64,000 nucleotides of DNA, from the NCBI GenBank assembly GCA_035638575.1, contig DASQZT010000204.1:1-64000 (forward strand). Reading direction: 5' to 3'. Shown piece after piece: positions 17,542 to 25,950 of this stretch. The DNA comes from DASQZT01 sp035638575 (lineage in GTDB: Bacteria; Acidobacteriota; Terriglobia; Bryobacterales; Bryobacteraceae). A model generated the notes under the pieces. The model worked only from the letters and a program-made list of their open reading frames with translations. It did not search any database and was not told the DNA's origin. Numbering within the stretch: position 1 is the first letter of the stretch; the number at the start of each line of letters is the position of its first letter. A program made the position numbers and the translations under genes.

Positions 17542-18948
17542 ATGCCCCGATTGCCTTCAGTTTCGGGCCGGATCCTCATCGTCGACGATGACGAGCGCCA
17601 GCGCCACGCTTTGGCTGCCATACTTTCCGATTCCGACTTTGAAACGCAACTCGCGGGCGATGGGCAGGAAGCGCTGGAACGGCTCACCGCCTTCAACGCC
17701 GACGTCATCGTTGCGGATTTGGTCATGCCGCGCATGGACGGCTTTGAACTGCTCCGGCACCTGAAGGAACAGGGCGACCTCACTCCGGCGATCGCGCTCA
17801 CCGGCTTCGGCAGCATGGAAAAGGCCTTGTCCGTTGTTCATGACCTCAAGGCTTTCTGGTTCCTGGAGAAGCCGGTCGAACCGCGCGCCTTCAGGACCCT
17901 CCTGGAACGGGCGATCCGCTTCAAAAGAAGTCTGCAAAAAAACAGCGAGCTCACGCGGGACCTGAGCCTTCGCGGCGTGCTCGGAGACCTGGTGGGAACC
18001 TCCCAGGCGATGCAGCGGATCTTCTCGCTCATCAGGCAGGTAGCGCCCACTACAGCGCCTGTATTGATCCGTGGAGAGAGCGGCACTGGGAAGGAACTGG
18101 TCGCACGGGAGATCCATAAGTGCAGCCCCCGGGGTGATGGGCCTTTTGTCGCGATCAATGCAGCCGCCTTACCCGAGACTCTGGTTGAGAGCGAGTTGTT
18201 CGGCCACGAGAGGGGCGCGTTTACGGGAGCCATGGAGCGTTCGGCCGGTTGCTTTGAGCAGGCTCACGGGGGTACTTTGTTTCTCGACGAGATCGGCGAG
18301 ATGCCGGCGTCCACGCAGCCAAAGCTGCTGCGCGTTCTCGAGGACCTGCGGGTGCGGCGCCTGGGCGGTAAGCATGAGATCGCGGTAGACGCCCGGGTGC
18401 TTGCCGCGACCAGTCAGGAGCTCGGAACGCATTTGCGCGAAGAGCTTTATTATCGGTTGAGTGTATTCCAGATCGTGGTTCCGCCGCTGCGCGAACATAA
18501 AGAAGATATCCCCCCGATCGCCGATGTCATGCTGCAGAACCTGAACAAGAAGCACGGCACGCGAGTCACAGGCGTGGATGCCCAAGTGCTCGATCTTCTT
18601 CAACGCTACGATTGGCCCGGTAATGTGCGGGAGCTACGGAATGTCCTCGAGCGAGCCGCCATCATTGCAGGCGAGGGTGTGATCCGGCTGGCGAACCTTC
18701 CTTTCCCTGAGTTCGGCGTAAGCCCCGGCCCTTATGCGCGGTCATCATCTGGCTATGAGGGCCCTATAATGCTCCAGGCTGGCCAGCCCCTCATGAAACT
18801 CGAGGAAGCCTACATCAAACTCACCCTCGAGCACGTGGGCGGCAATCGCAAGCGCGCCGCGGAGATGTTGGGGATCAGCCTGCGGACGCTGCAGAACCGG
18901 ATCGCTGCACTGCGCGGAGAGGCGAAGGTGACAACTCCCGGCCCGTGA
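17542..18948 (+). CDS. NtrC-type sigma-54-dependent response regulator
   Basis: This 468-residue protein has a receiver domain (about 10-125; acidic DDDE, phospho-Asp in DVIVADLVMPRMDG, Lys in LEKPVEP) and an AAA+ activator domain with Walker A GESGTGKE, the sigma-54 contact loop GAFTGA, and Walker B TLFLDEIGEMP. It ends in a Fis-type helix-turn-helix (NRKRAAEMLGISLRTLQNRI). All key residues are present, so it should activate sigma-54 promoters when phosphorylated. No cognate kinase is adjacent. A -10-like TAGAAT lies immediately before the ribosome site AGGAGG. Confidence 0.93.
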   Translation: MPRLPSVSGRILIVDDDERQRHALAAILSDSDFETQLAGDGQEALERLTAFNADVIVADLVMPRMDGFELLRHLKEQGDLTPAIALTGFGSMEKALSVVHDLKAFWFLEKPVEPRAFRTLLERAIRFKRSLQKNSELTRDLSLRGVLGDLVGTSQAMQRIFSLIRQVAPTTAPVLIRGESGTGKELVAREIHKCSPRGDGPFVAINAAALPETLVESELFGHERGAFTGAMERSAGCFEQAHGGTLFLDEIGEMPASTQPKLLRVLEDLRVRRLGGKHEIAVDARVLAATSQELGTHLREELYYRLSVFQIVVPPLREHKEDIPPIADVMLQNLNKKHGTRVTGVDAQVLDLLQRYDWPGNVRELRNVLERAAIIAGEGVIRLANLPFPEFGVSPGPYARSSSGYEGPIMLQAGQPLMKLEEAYIKLTLEHVGGNRKRAAEMLGISLRTLQNRIAALRGEAKVTTPGP

Positions 18949-19033
18949 GCTGTTCGCCTCGGTGCGGCCCTGATCCGGTTCTGCCCGCCGCGCTGCGTGC
19001 CATCGGCTGGGTGCGGCCCGACTTGGGTCTGAG

Positions 19034-19936
19034 ATGGGCGGAGAGATAAAACGACCGCGGCCAAACCCCATTGGCCGCACCAGCGGATCCTCGTGGCTTC
19101 TGCTCGAGGCGCTGCCGCGAGTGTTCAGGCAGGCATCCACCGAATGGTTTAACGATAATGCCCCGCGCCTCGGCGCCGCCGTCGCTTTTTATAGCCTGCT
19201 GTCACTGGCTCCCGTGATTGTTATAGCCGTCGCTGTGGCCGCTGTTGTTTACGGGCAGGAGGCCGCCGAGGGGCGGCTGGCATCGGAAATCCAGGGGATT
19301 GCCGGACCTGACGTAGCACGGACAATTCAGGAAATCATCATACGCGCCTACCAGCCCCGGACAGGCGCGATTGCGACCTTGCTCGGCCTGGCGACCTTGG
19401 CATTTGGCGCCTCTTCCATTTTTGTGGAGTTGCACGACGCGATGAACACAATCTGGCATGTCTCACTTCCCCCCGACCGAACCAATGCCGCTACAGTCAT
19501 TCGTCTGATCAAGGATCGCTTCTATTCGTTCGCGACGGTGCTGGGCATAGGTTTCCTGCTACTGGTATCTCTGGTGTTGAACGCCTGGATCGTGGCAATG
19601 AGGATCTCCGTGCCGCGGGCTGCCACGTTCATGATGTCATATCTGGTAATCGCTGTGCTGTTTGCAGCCCTCTACAAGATCGTTCCAGACGTTAGATTGA
19701 AGTGGGGCGATGTTGCTCCCGGTGCCATGATCACCTCATTGCTGTTCATGATCGGCAACCAATTCATGGGGCTGTACTTCGCGAACACCGGCTTCGGATC
19801 GACGTACGGTGCTGCCGGTTCGCCGCTTGTCGTGTTGCTGTGGGTGTACTACTCGGCGCAGCTATTCTTTTGGGGTGCTGAGTTCAGTAAGGTGTACACG
19901 AAGACCGTGGGGTCCCAACGCGATCGGCAGTATTGA
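19034..19936 (+). CDS. YihY/virulence factor BrkB family membrane protein
   Basis: This 300-residue protein carries the BrkB core: an amphipathic entry (WFNDNAPRLGAAVAFYSLLSLAPVIVIAV) and six predicted helices. The family motifs GATLAFGASSIFVELHDAMNTIW-like and AGSPLVVLLWVYYSAQLFFWGAEF are visible in conserved form. The role is unproven; members have been called transporters or RNase BN by mistake. It follows the sigma-54 regulator after 85 bases on the same strand, which may reflect shared expression. Confidence 0.9.
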   Translation: MGGEIKRPRPNPIGRTSGSSWLLLEALPRVFRQASTEWFNDNAPRLGAAVAFYSLLSLAPVIVIAVAVAAVVYGQEAAEGRLASEIQGIAGPDVARTIQEIIIRAYQPRTGAIATLLGLATLAFGASSIFVELHDAMNTIWHVSLPPDRTNAATVIRLIKDRFYSFATVLGIGFLLLVSLVLNAWIVAMRISVPRAATFMMSYLVIAVLFAALYKIVPDVRLKWGDVAPGAMITSLLFMIGNQFMGLYFANTGFGSTYGAAGSPLVVLLWVYYSAQLFFWGAEFSKVYTKTVGSQRDRQY

Positions 19937-20159
19937 GGGCACCCGAGGCCGGATCAGTTGGCAATATGCCATCATGCAACCACTCCTGTCCAAAACAGGA
20001 CAGACCTGTAGCTTGGTCTGCTGAAAACACGCGTCTTGGAGGGAATCCGGTGGGCTATTCGGGTTGAGGTCTCCGGTTTGAAGTGTCGCGGCCTGTCCAA
20101 GTCATGCCAACGCCAACGTAAGTTGTTCGGCAGCCGGGATCAGTGGTGGGGTGCCCATG
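19937..20159 (+). other. Intergenic stretch with two overlapping inverted repeats
   Basis: No gene is seen between the BrkB stop and the transposon relic. The stretch holds CTGTCC (19986-19991) facing GGACAG (19998-20003) and CAGACC (20001-20006) facing GGTCTG (20015-20020). The two hairpins share CAG, so only one can form at a time. Confidence 0.5.
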
Positions 20160-20170
20160 TCAATACCGGG

Positions 20171-20212
20171 TTGAAATTTCCCCATAGTTCCGGTCGAAAA
20201 TTCCCCACCCGG
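20171..20212 (+). repeat. Direct repeat pair at IS relic end
   Basis: Two units of about 20 bases lie in tandem: 20171-20193 (TTGAAATTTCCCC then ATAGTTCCGG) and 20194-20212 (TCGAAAATTCCCC then ACCCGG). IS21 elements carry several such subterminal repeats that the transposase binds. The pair lies just before the stop of the CHC2-TOPRIM pseudogene, which places it at the 3' end of the element. Confidence 0.6.
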
Positions 20213-20213
20213 A

Positions 20214-21189
20214 TCACACCGCTGCCTCCTCTTGGCTGTGGCTTGGATTCAGTAAGGCCGCGATCTCCGGCTGGCTCATCTGGTCCGGTTGCTGGCCAAG
20301 GGGCACTCGGACGAGTTGGAAGGAGAGTTTTCCCGCCAACTGAGCGGCGATCGTTTCAGCCGCTCTCCGGCCGCTGTCGTCGCCGTCCAGCATCCGGACG
20401 ATTCGCTGAAATCGCCCTCGCAGGAGTGCCTCTTGCTGGCTCGATCGTGGCGCGCCCATCAACGCCACCACCGACGGAAAGCCCGCCTGGTGGACCTTGA
20501 GACAATCGAAATATCCTTCCACCACAACCACCGCGGTGGCCTCCTACGCGGCCGCCCGATGGAAGTTGAACAACACTTCCGACTTCCGAAAGCCGGCTGG
20601 CAGCCGGTACTTGGGCGACGCCCCATCGAGCGAGCGCCCGGCATACCCCACCAGTTGCCCGTAGCGAATCGTGAATCGGGATCACCACCCGCCCGCTCAT
20701 CAGGCCGCGGCCAGCATAGAAACCCACCCCAAACCGAGCGGCCGTCTCCGGAAAAATCCCCCAGGCCCGCAGGTACGAGTGCGTCCCATCGACTCCTCGA
20801 AGAGTAAAGGAAAGAGGTTGATTGTGCCCCTTCTTTTTCCCTAACCAGTTCGGGTTATCCGCCGGCCCACCCAAAACGGGAGGTGGCCCGCTGGCGGGCA
20901 CGGGAAATCTCTGCGTTAACCGTCGCGCCGCCTCGCGCACCGAACATCGTTCCATCGCGGCCACAAAGTCCAGCACGTTGCCGCGGACCTGGCAGGCAAA
21001 GCACTGAAAGGCGTTCTTACTCAAACTGACATGAAAGGCATCGATCCTTCCGCCGCGGTGAATCGGGCAGGGGCCCTCCAGTTGTCCCGGCCGTCGGCCT
21101 CGCAGCCACTCCACCCCATAGTAGCGCAGCACTTCGGCGAAACTCACCGTCGCTTTCACCGCCCCGAAGTCCCCCCACTGGCTCTCCAT
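20214..21189 (-). pseudogene. CHC2 zinc-finger/TOPRIM primase-like protein, broken
   Basis: The frame starts at 21189 and shows a DnaG-like zinc finger (CPIH ... CFAC) and the primase linker. It shifts frame just after VVIPIHDS near 20665, continues in another frame (YGQLVGYAGRSLDGASPKYR), meets a TAG stop near 20550 and resumes with the TOPRIM motifs VVVEGYFDCLKV and MLDGDDSGRRAA. One frameshift and one in-frame stop therefore separate the zinc finger from the catalytic TOPRIM core. The intact parent would have about 325 residues, shorter than DnaG and without a helicase-binding domain. It starts 2 bases after the istB stop, so the two were translated together. Confidence 0.8.
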
Positions 21190-21191
21190 GC

Positions 21192-21432
21192 TCAAACCCC
21201 TTTCCGCACGCCCGAGCCGCGTGGTTTGGCCGGAGTCCCGTCCGCAGCGGCGCCGGTGCCCGGCGCGTCCTCCTGCTCCCGCGAGATCAACAATCCCGCC
21301 CGCCGCCGGTCCTTCAGCCGGTAGCTCTCGCCGCGGATGTTGATCGTCGTCGAGTGGTGTAACAGCCGGTCCAGGATCGCCGTGGCGATGATCGGGTCGC
21401 CGAAAATCGTGCCCCAGTCCACGGCGTCGCGG
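21192..21432 (-). pseudogene. istB: IstB-like helper ATPase, C-terminal fragment
   Basis: About 77 codons remain, with the conserved IstB C-terminus (DPIIATAILDRLLHHSTT and NIRGESYRLKDRRRAGLL). The Walker A and B regions and the N-terminal part are gone; similarity stops near 21432. The tail after GLL is long and rich in Gly, Ala and Pro. IstB loads the IS21 transposase on target DNA, and this piece cannot do so. Confidence 0.8.
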
Positions 21433-21440
21433 TTTCTCTC

Positions 21441-21478
21441 TTGACAACTTAATTTGTCAATGTTCTAATATTCTCGTG
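21441..21478 (+). promoter_or_regulatory. Promoter/operator of arsR-type gene, probably leaderless
   Basis: A perfect inverted repeat, TTGACAA (21441-21447) and TTGTCAA (21454-21460), overlaps a -35 element (TTGACA) and is followed by TAATAT at 21466-21471. Transcription would then begin close to the GTG start at 21476-21478, leaving no room for a ribosome site. The palindrome is a likely site for autorepression by the encoded regulator (inference). Confidence 0.65.
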
Positions 21479-22075
21479 CTGGATGTCGAGGTCATACAGT
21501 CTCCGCAGGCCGCCGCCGCCGCGCTCGACCCTGTCCGCGCGCGGCTCCTGGCCGAATTGTCGGAGCCCGCGTCGGCGGCCACCCTGGCCGCACGCCTCTC
21601 CCTTCCACGCCAAAAAGTGAACTACCACTTGCGCGCCCTGGAGAGCCACCACCTCGTGCGCCCAACCAGCGAACGCAAGTGGGGCGGCATCACAGAGCGC
21701 CTGGTGGAAGCCACCGCGTCGTCTTACGTAGTGTCGCCCGCCGCCATGGGCCCCGCGGCGTCCGACCCTGGGCGCAGCCGCGACCGCCTGTCGGCGGGCT
21801 ATCTGATCGCGCTGGCGGCCCGTGTCGTCCGCGAAGTCAGCGAACTCGCCACCCGCGCACGCGAAACCGGCAAGCGCCTCGCCACGCTCTCGATCGACAC
21901 GGAGATCCGCTTCCGCTCGGCCGCCGAGCGCGCGCAATTCAGCAGCGAACTCACCGCCGCGATCACTCAGCTCGCGGCGCGTTATCATGACGCTTCCGCC
22001 CTGGGCGGACGCACGCACCGCCTCGTTCTGGTGGCGCACCCGTTACCCCAAAAAAACAAGGAGACTGCAGTATGA
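21476..22075 (+). CDS. ArsR/SmtB-like winged-helix regulator
   Basis: This 199-residue protein begins at GTG 21476. An N-terminal winged helix (about 8-70) shows the ArsR pattern: ALDPVRARLLAELSEPASAATLAARLSLPRQKVNYHLRAL. The rest (about 90-195) is a longer helical region that could sense a ligand or dimerise; no metal-binding Cys set is seen, so it is not a classic arsenic sensor. Its stop overlaps the start of an SRPBCC gene by 4 bases. ArsR-SRPBCC pairs are a common, usually autoregulated, two-gene unit. Confidence 0.88.
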   Translation: MLDVEVIQSPQAAAAALDPVRARLLAELSEPASAATLAARLSLPRQKVNYHLRALESHHLVRPTSERKWGGITERLVEATASSYVVSPAAMGPAASDPGRSRDRLSAGYLIALAARVVREVSELATRARETGKRLATLSIDTEIRFRSAAERAQFSSELTAAITQLAARYHDASALGGRTHRLVLVAHPLPQKNKETAV

Positions 22076-22860
22076 GCGTAAAGAAAGAAGCGAACGGACG
22101 CCGTTCGGTGCAGGTGGAAGTGGAAGTACCGGGCACCCCGGAACAGGTGTGGCAAGCAATCGCCACCGGTCCGGGCGTGGGCGCATGGTTTGTGCCCACC
22201 GAGGTCGATGGCCGCATCGGCGGCACCGTCACTTCCCACTTCGGAGGGGGCATGGACTCCGTCGCCACGATCACCGAATGGGACGCGCCGCATCGCTTCA
22301 CGAAGGAAGGGTCCTGGGGGCCGAACGCGCCCACCGTGGCCACCGAATGGATTGTGGAGGCCCGCGGCGGTGGCACGTGCATAGTGCGCGTGGTGCACAG
22401 CCTCTTCGCCGAAACCGATGATTGGGACGATCAACTGACCGGTATTGAATCCGGCTGGCCCTCATTCTTCAGCATTCTGCGGCTGTATCTGGAGCACTTC
22501 GCCGGCCAGCCGAGTTCGCAAATCCAACTCTTAGCGATGCCGGCGGCCTCGGGCGCATGGGAGAAGCTCGCGGGTGCCCTGAATCTCGCGGGGGCAGCGC
22601 CGGGCGAGCGGCGCCATGCGGGCGGCGGTGCCCCTCCATTGAGCGGCATCGTGGAGTCAGTCAATACTGCCGGGAATCCACACACGCTGTTACGCGTCGA
22701 TCTGCCCGCTCCGGGTGCGGTGTTTGCCACCGCGTGCCCCGCCGGCGAGAAAGCATTCGTCACAGTGAGCTTCTATCTCTACGGCGACACGGCAGCGGCC
22801 GTCGTGGCGCGCGACCAGTCCGCCTGGACTGCGTGGATGACGAATCTCTTCCCGGCGTAA
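22072..22860 (+). CDS. SRPBCC (AHSA1-like) domain protein
   Basis: This 262-residue protein has an N-terminal AHSA1/START-like domain (about 10-150; VEVEVPGTPEQVWQAIATG, GAWFVPTEVDG, RVVHSLF). A second, less clear beta-rich domain (about 175-260) also looks like a ligand-binding fold. Such proteins bind hydrophobic ligands or act with an ArsR partner of unknown signal. ATGA overlap with the regulator upstream implies translational coupling. No enzyme activity can be assigned. Confidence 0.85.
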   Translation: MSVKKEANGRRSVQVEVEVPGTPEQVWQAIATGPGVGAWFVPTEVDGRIGGTVTSHFGGGMDSVATITEWDAPHRFTKEGSWGPNAPTVATEWIVEARGGGTCIVRVVHSLFAETDDWDDQLTGIESGWPSFFSILRLYLEHFAGQPSSQIQLLAMPAASGAWEKLAGALNLAGAAPGERRHAGGGAPPLSGIVESVNTAGNPHTLLRVDLPAPGAVFATACPAGEKAFVTVSFYLYGDTAAAVVARDQSAWTAWMTNLFPA

Positions 22861-22929
22861 ACCCGGAGGAACCTCATTGGCTGAGCTTTGCACGCCTTGT
22901 GGTGCGGAGCTTCAGCCCCCACGGCGTCG

Positions 22930-23712
22930 GGTTGAGAATTCGAGATGACGTATGCAAGATTGATGAAAACCTCACCGGCATACAAGGCAGGTTGAACGTA
23001 ACCGGAGAGGAGCTTGCCCCTCCGTTTCCTCCCTTCTGCCCCCGGCCGGCAGCGGCAGGTTCACCCTTACATGCCTTGATGGAGGCCACTTCGAATCTCG
23101 GCGTGAAAGCGGATGGAGCAGGAGGGGAGGATTGAGCCCGGACCGCAGGCGTATTGGTGATGCCAACGACGATAGGAGGTCACAACGACCGCTATCGCGG
23201 CATCCGCCAGGATCGCCTTCTTTGCGTAATTCAGTCTGTGTGCCGCGCGATTGCTCATAATCGCTTCGATTCGTCTCTTCAGATCACCGCCCGTCACCCC
23301 CGCTACGCAAGCGAGCGGCGAAGCCAGATACAACTCGCAGATCTTGAGGATGCCTTCGGTGTATGCGCGCGGCTCGCCGCCGTTTCGCAGCACCTCTTCA
23401 TCACAGGCCCGTTCGCGCTCTCCGATCAGGCGTGCTCCTAGCCACCACACCAGGGGATGAAACCAGAACACCACCTCGACTGCCATGTGGATCACGGTGG
23501 CGAGATTGTCACGGCGCCGGACGTAGCAGAGCTCGTGCGCCACGATCGATTCCATCTCCCGCGCTGTGAGGCAATCCAGAATCTTGTCAGGCAGCAGAAG
23601 AACCGGCCGCAGAGGGCATTAATGTCGCGACACCGATCGCCAGGAGAGGCACGATCAGGGAGATCATGTTGTTCATGCCGGTACGCCGTGCTTCAGCCGA
23701 AGGTGTGGTCAT
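22930..23712 (-). pseudogene. BlaR1-type M56 peptidase fused to TIGR03435-like domain, decayed
   Basis: A BlaR1-like peptidase core is readable: RPVLLLPDKIL, then VAHELCYVRRRDNL, where the usual His of HELxH is replaced by Tyr. The frame continues to LNYAKKAILADAAIAVVV. Near 23175 the frame shifts, and VVGITNTPAVRAQ and PRFEVASIKAC, the opening of the acidobacterial TIGR03435 family, read in another frame. A further shift near 22985 precedes EVFINLAYVIS. The N-terminal membrane part is also cut by a frame break near 23615. At least three lesions and a lost metal ligand make this a pseudogene. Intact M56-TIGR03435 fusions seem frequent in Solibacter-type genomes. Confidence 0.8.
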
Positions 23713-23882
23713 TCAATTTTGTCCTTTGCCTTCGTGTCCGCTGTGGTCTGCCGTTGCATATTGCTCGGCACATCCGGGCCGCCATGTTTTAAGGCGATGA
23801 TGTGATCCACCACGTAGCCGGGACAGGCCCCCCATTTCTCTCCGGGTTGACGCTGCGCAGCCGGCGCGGTGCTCGGCGACAC
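23709..23882 (-). pseudogene. HNH-endonuclease-like fragment
   Basis: A frame of about 57 residues reads GACPGYVVDHIIALKHGG and then PDVPSNMQRQTTADTKAKDK, which resembles the HNH core of small phage-type endonucleases (VDHI...LKHGG...N.Q). Upstream it runs into degenerate repeat DNA and has only a GTG start, with no ribosome site. Its stop overlaps the ATG of the decayed M56 gene. It is probably the 3' remnant of a small HNH gene. Confidence 0.45.
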
Positions 23883-24412
23883 TCCGCCGTACGATCGCGC
23901 TTGGCCCGCGGACCCTGCTATGGACCCATGACCCGCAAACTTCGGGCGAACGTGGCGCGGCGTTCGCCTTCGGCGCCTTCCTCCACGTGATCGCGCAATG
24001 GCGCACCGAACTCAAACCGCGCCCGCTCTCGCCTGCGTAGCCTGCGGTCGATTCCGGCGCCTTCCGCCCGCGTTCGCGCGATTGTCCCGGGAACGCGTTA
24101 GGCTCGTGAGCCGCAACATCGGTCGACGCCGCCCGGCTTCTCATACGAGTCGGCCACCGCGGAATCTCGTCCCGGGCGCCTTCCGCCGCGCGCTTGCTCG
24201 ATTGGCCCGCGGGCGCGCCGGGCTCGTGGAGCGTGACCGGCCGTGAAGGGCTGATTCGGGGACTCCGGGAAGGGAACCGGGGCCCCCTCGTTTTCACGAA
24301 TTTACGCAACGAAAAGACGCGGTGAGCCCGTGTTTCACCCACCATTAAGTACCATCGTCATCGCCGCCGATCGGGCCGTCCGGGGACCAAGCGGACTGTA
24401 GTCGTCTTCGGA
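23883..24412. repeat. Degenerate GC-rich repeat block (left)
   Basis: The block carries imperfect copies of a unit of about 50 bases that starts with GGCGCCTTCC and contains CGCGATTGGCCCGCGGG-like sequence, seen near 23962, 24055 and 24175 with a partial copy near 23890. The units are spaced 95-120 bases apart. Open frames here are GC-rich shadows, although the minus frame repeats a peptide pattern like PAGQSxxRAxEG, which may be a relic of a coding repeat. No gene is supported. Confidence 0.6.
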
Positions 24413-25069
24413 TCAATAGTCGACGCCGAAGCAGTAACTCTCGTTCGAATTCATGGGGCTAACCGCGTATTCGCCCGGATAGAGGGGGCGCGCGGGAGTA
24501 ATTTCGTAAACCGAGACGCCGATTTTATTGATGGTAACCGGCAGCGCCGGCGGAGTTCCGCCCATAGTCGGTTGGGTTTGCCGGTAACCCATTCTCGATT
24601 CCAGACGGTAGAGTTGGAATTGACGCGGGTCGCCGCCAGCGTTCAATCGCACGACGAATACCAGCCGGTCTCCTTGCTGGACCCGCACGGGCGAGCGCGG
24701 ACCTTGAATGCGGTAGACGGTTGCCCCCATGCCATACATTCCGCCGCCGCGCGACATCATCCCGATCTCTCTTTCGAGCGGGATGTACCCGGATGAACCG
24801 CGCAAAAATGGCGCGCCGGCAATGTCGGGCACCATATCAATCTTGGGCGTCTCGGGACTGGCGGAGGGCGTAGTGTCCGAATTGAAGACTATCTCCGCCA
24901 CTTCGGCGCGTGCATAGTGCTGCACGTCGTCGTTTACCAGGAAGCGAATGTCGTCCGCCGTGCCGCCCAAGAAGCTTCCGTTTACTATGGACCCGCTGCG
25001 CAGACGCAGCGTATCAGCGCGGCTCGACATCGCGAGAACCACCGCAACTATTGTGAATCGCCCGATCAT
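24413..25069 (-). CDS. Hypothetical exported protein
   Basis: This 218-residue protein has a signal peptide (about 1-18) and opens with TLRLRSGSIVNGSFLGGTADDIRF, a small beta domain often found at the start of acidobacterial exported proteins. A variable middle follows, then a beta-rich C-terminal domain with PVRVQQGDRLVFVVRLNAGGDPRQF and a final PARPLYPGEYAVSP segment ending FGVDY. Its composition is normal and no frame lesion is seen, in contrast to the decayed DNA on both sides. No function is recognised. It is flanked by two related repeat blocks. Confidence 0.78.
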   Translation of the reverse strand: MIGRFTIVAVVLAMSSRADTLRLRSGSIVNGSFLGGTADDIRFLVNDDVQHYARAEVAEIVFNSDTTPSASPETPKIDMVPDIAGAPFLRGSSGYIPLEREIGMMSRGGGMYGMGATVYRIQGPRSPVRVQQGDRLVFVVRLNAGGDPRQFQLYRLESRMGYRQTQPTMGGTPPALPVTINKIGVSVYEITPARPLYPGEYAVSPMNSNESYCFGVDY

Positions 25070-25950
25070 AACTGCTCCATCAGTCGGGGTGCTCTGCGGA
25101 TCGATGCTGCCAGCAGGCTTCGTTCGAACCCGAGCGAAGAAACATATATTCGCCCATTGTTATTGTCCCACCGGCGCCCACAGGAATCGAGGTGGCGCGG
25201 CACGCTTCGCCGCCAATCCATCGCTTTCTGCGTGTTTTCAATGTGTTAGTGGGCACTGTACCGAAAAGGTGTTTTTTTGGAACATTCCCTGTACCAAAAC
25301 CCCTCTTTGTTGTACACTCGCGCGCTTCTTGGCGTGTAGTCCGGCAGCGCGAGGAATCTCGACTCGGGCGCCTCCCTCCGCGTGGTCGCACGATGGCGCG
25401 CCGCGCCTCGCCGACGTCAAACGCGCTCTCGGCGCTGGCAAGCGCCCGCGGTTGGGACACGCCGAACCAGAACCGTGACTGCCCGCCGCGGACCGCTCGA
25501 TCCTGCGCAACCGGCGCGGCGGTCGATCCCGTCGCCCTTCCAACGCGCGATCGCGCGATTGGCCCGCAGGCACGATGGGCTTCTCGAGCCTGGTGGCGCA
25601 CGCTTCGCCGCCGGCGTTTACTCCGCATGATCGCGCGATGTCACGCCGCGCGCCGCCGGCGTCAAACGCGCTCTGGGCGCCGGCAAGCGCCCGCGGCTGG
25701 GACGCGTCGAATCGAACCCGCGCCAGCCCGGCGCGCGCCCTTCGCCTGTGGGCGGAAACCCGCTCGCGGTTTGAGGGGAAATACTGAAGCCGGCCTGCGC
25801 CTTCCTGATCCGGCAAATGTGGGTAGCTGGCTGATGCTCATCAAAGCGACCGGCGTGGCCTCGCCTTGCGCCGCCGCAATGTCAGACCTGAATTCCCAAT
25901 TTGACTCCGATTCGAGGTGGGCTTGATCCATTCGCGAAGTACGGAAGCAA
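25070..25950. repeat. Degenerate repeat block (right) with 43-base direct repeat
   Basis: Positions 25416-25458 and 25661-25703 match at 40 of 43 bases by eye (both begin GTCAAACGCGCTCT and end TTGGGAC or CTGGGAC). Units like those of the left block recur near 25352 and 25535 (CGCGATTGGCCCGCAGG). The first 280 bases are less GC-rich and may hold the promoter of the hypothetical gene to the left. The remaining open frames look like shadows. No gene is supported here. Confidence 0.65.

Larger units (their letters stand above)
20160..21432 (-). mobile_element. Decayed IS21-like element with primase-like passenger gene
   Basis: The relic is bounded on the left by two AAATTTCCCC-type direct repeats and on the right by the abrupt 5' end of an istB fragment at about 21432, only nine bases before the promoter of the ArsR gene. 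It contains the last 77 codons of istB and a CHC2-TOPRIM gene on the same strand. No istA remains. Terminal repeats inside the ends and an AAA helper gene are typical of IS21. The second gene is not part of standard IS21, and its tight spacing suggests that it travelled with the element. Boundaries are inferred. Confidence 0.65.

Noticed and set aside
21449..22039. Minus-strand frame opposite the ArsR gene
   Set aside because: The plus frame has a winged helix, a promoter and coupling to the SRPBCC gene; the other frame has none of these.
23883..25760. CRISPR array
   Set aside because: The repeats are degenerate, unevenly spaced and lack uniform spacers, and no cas gene is seen.
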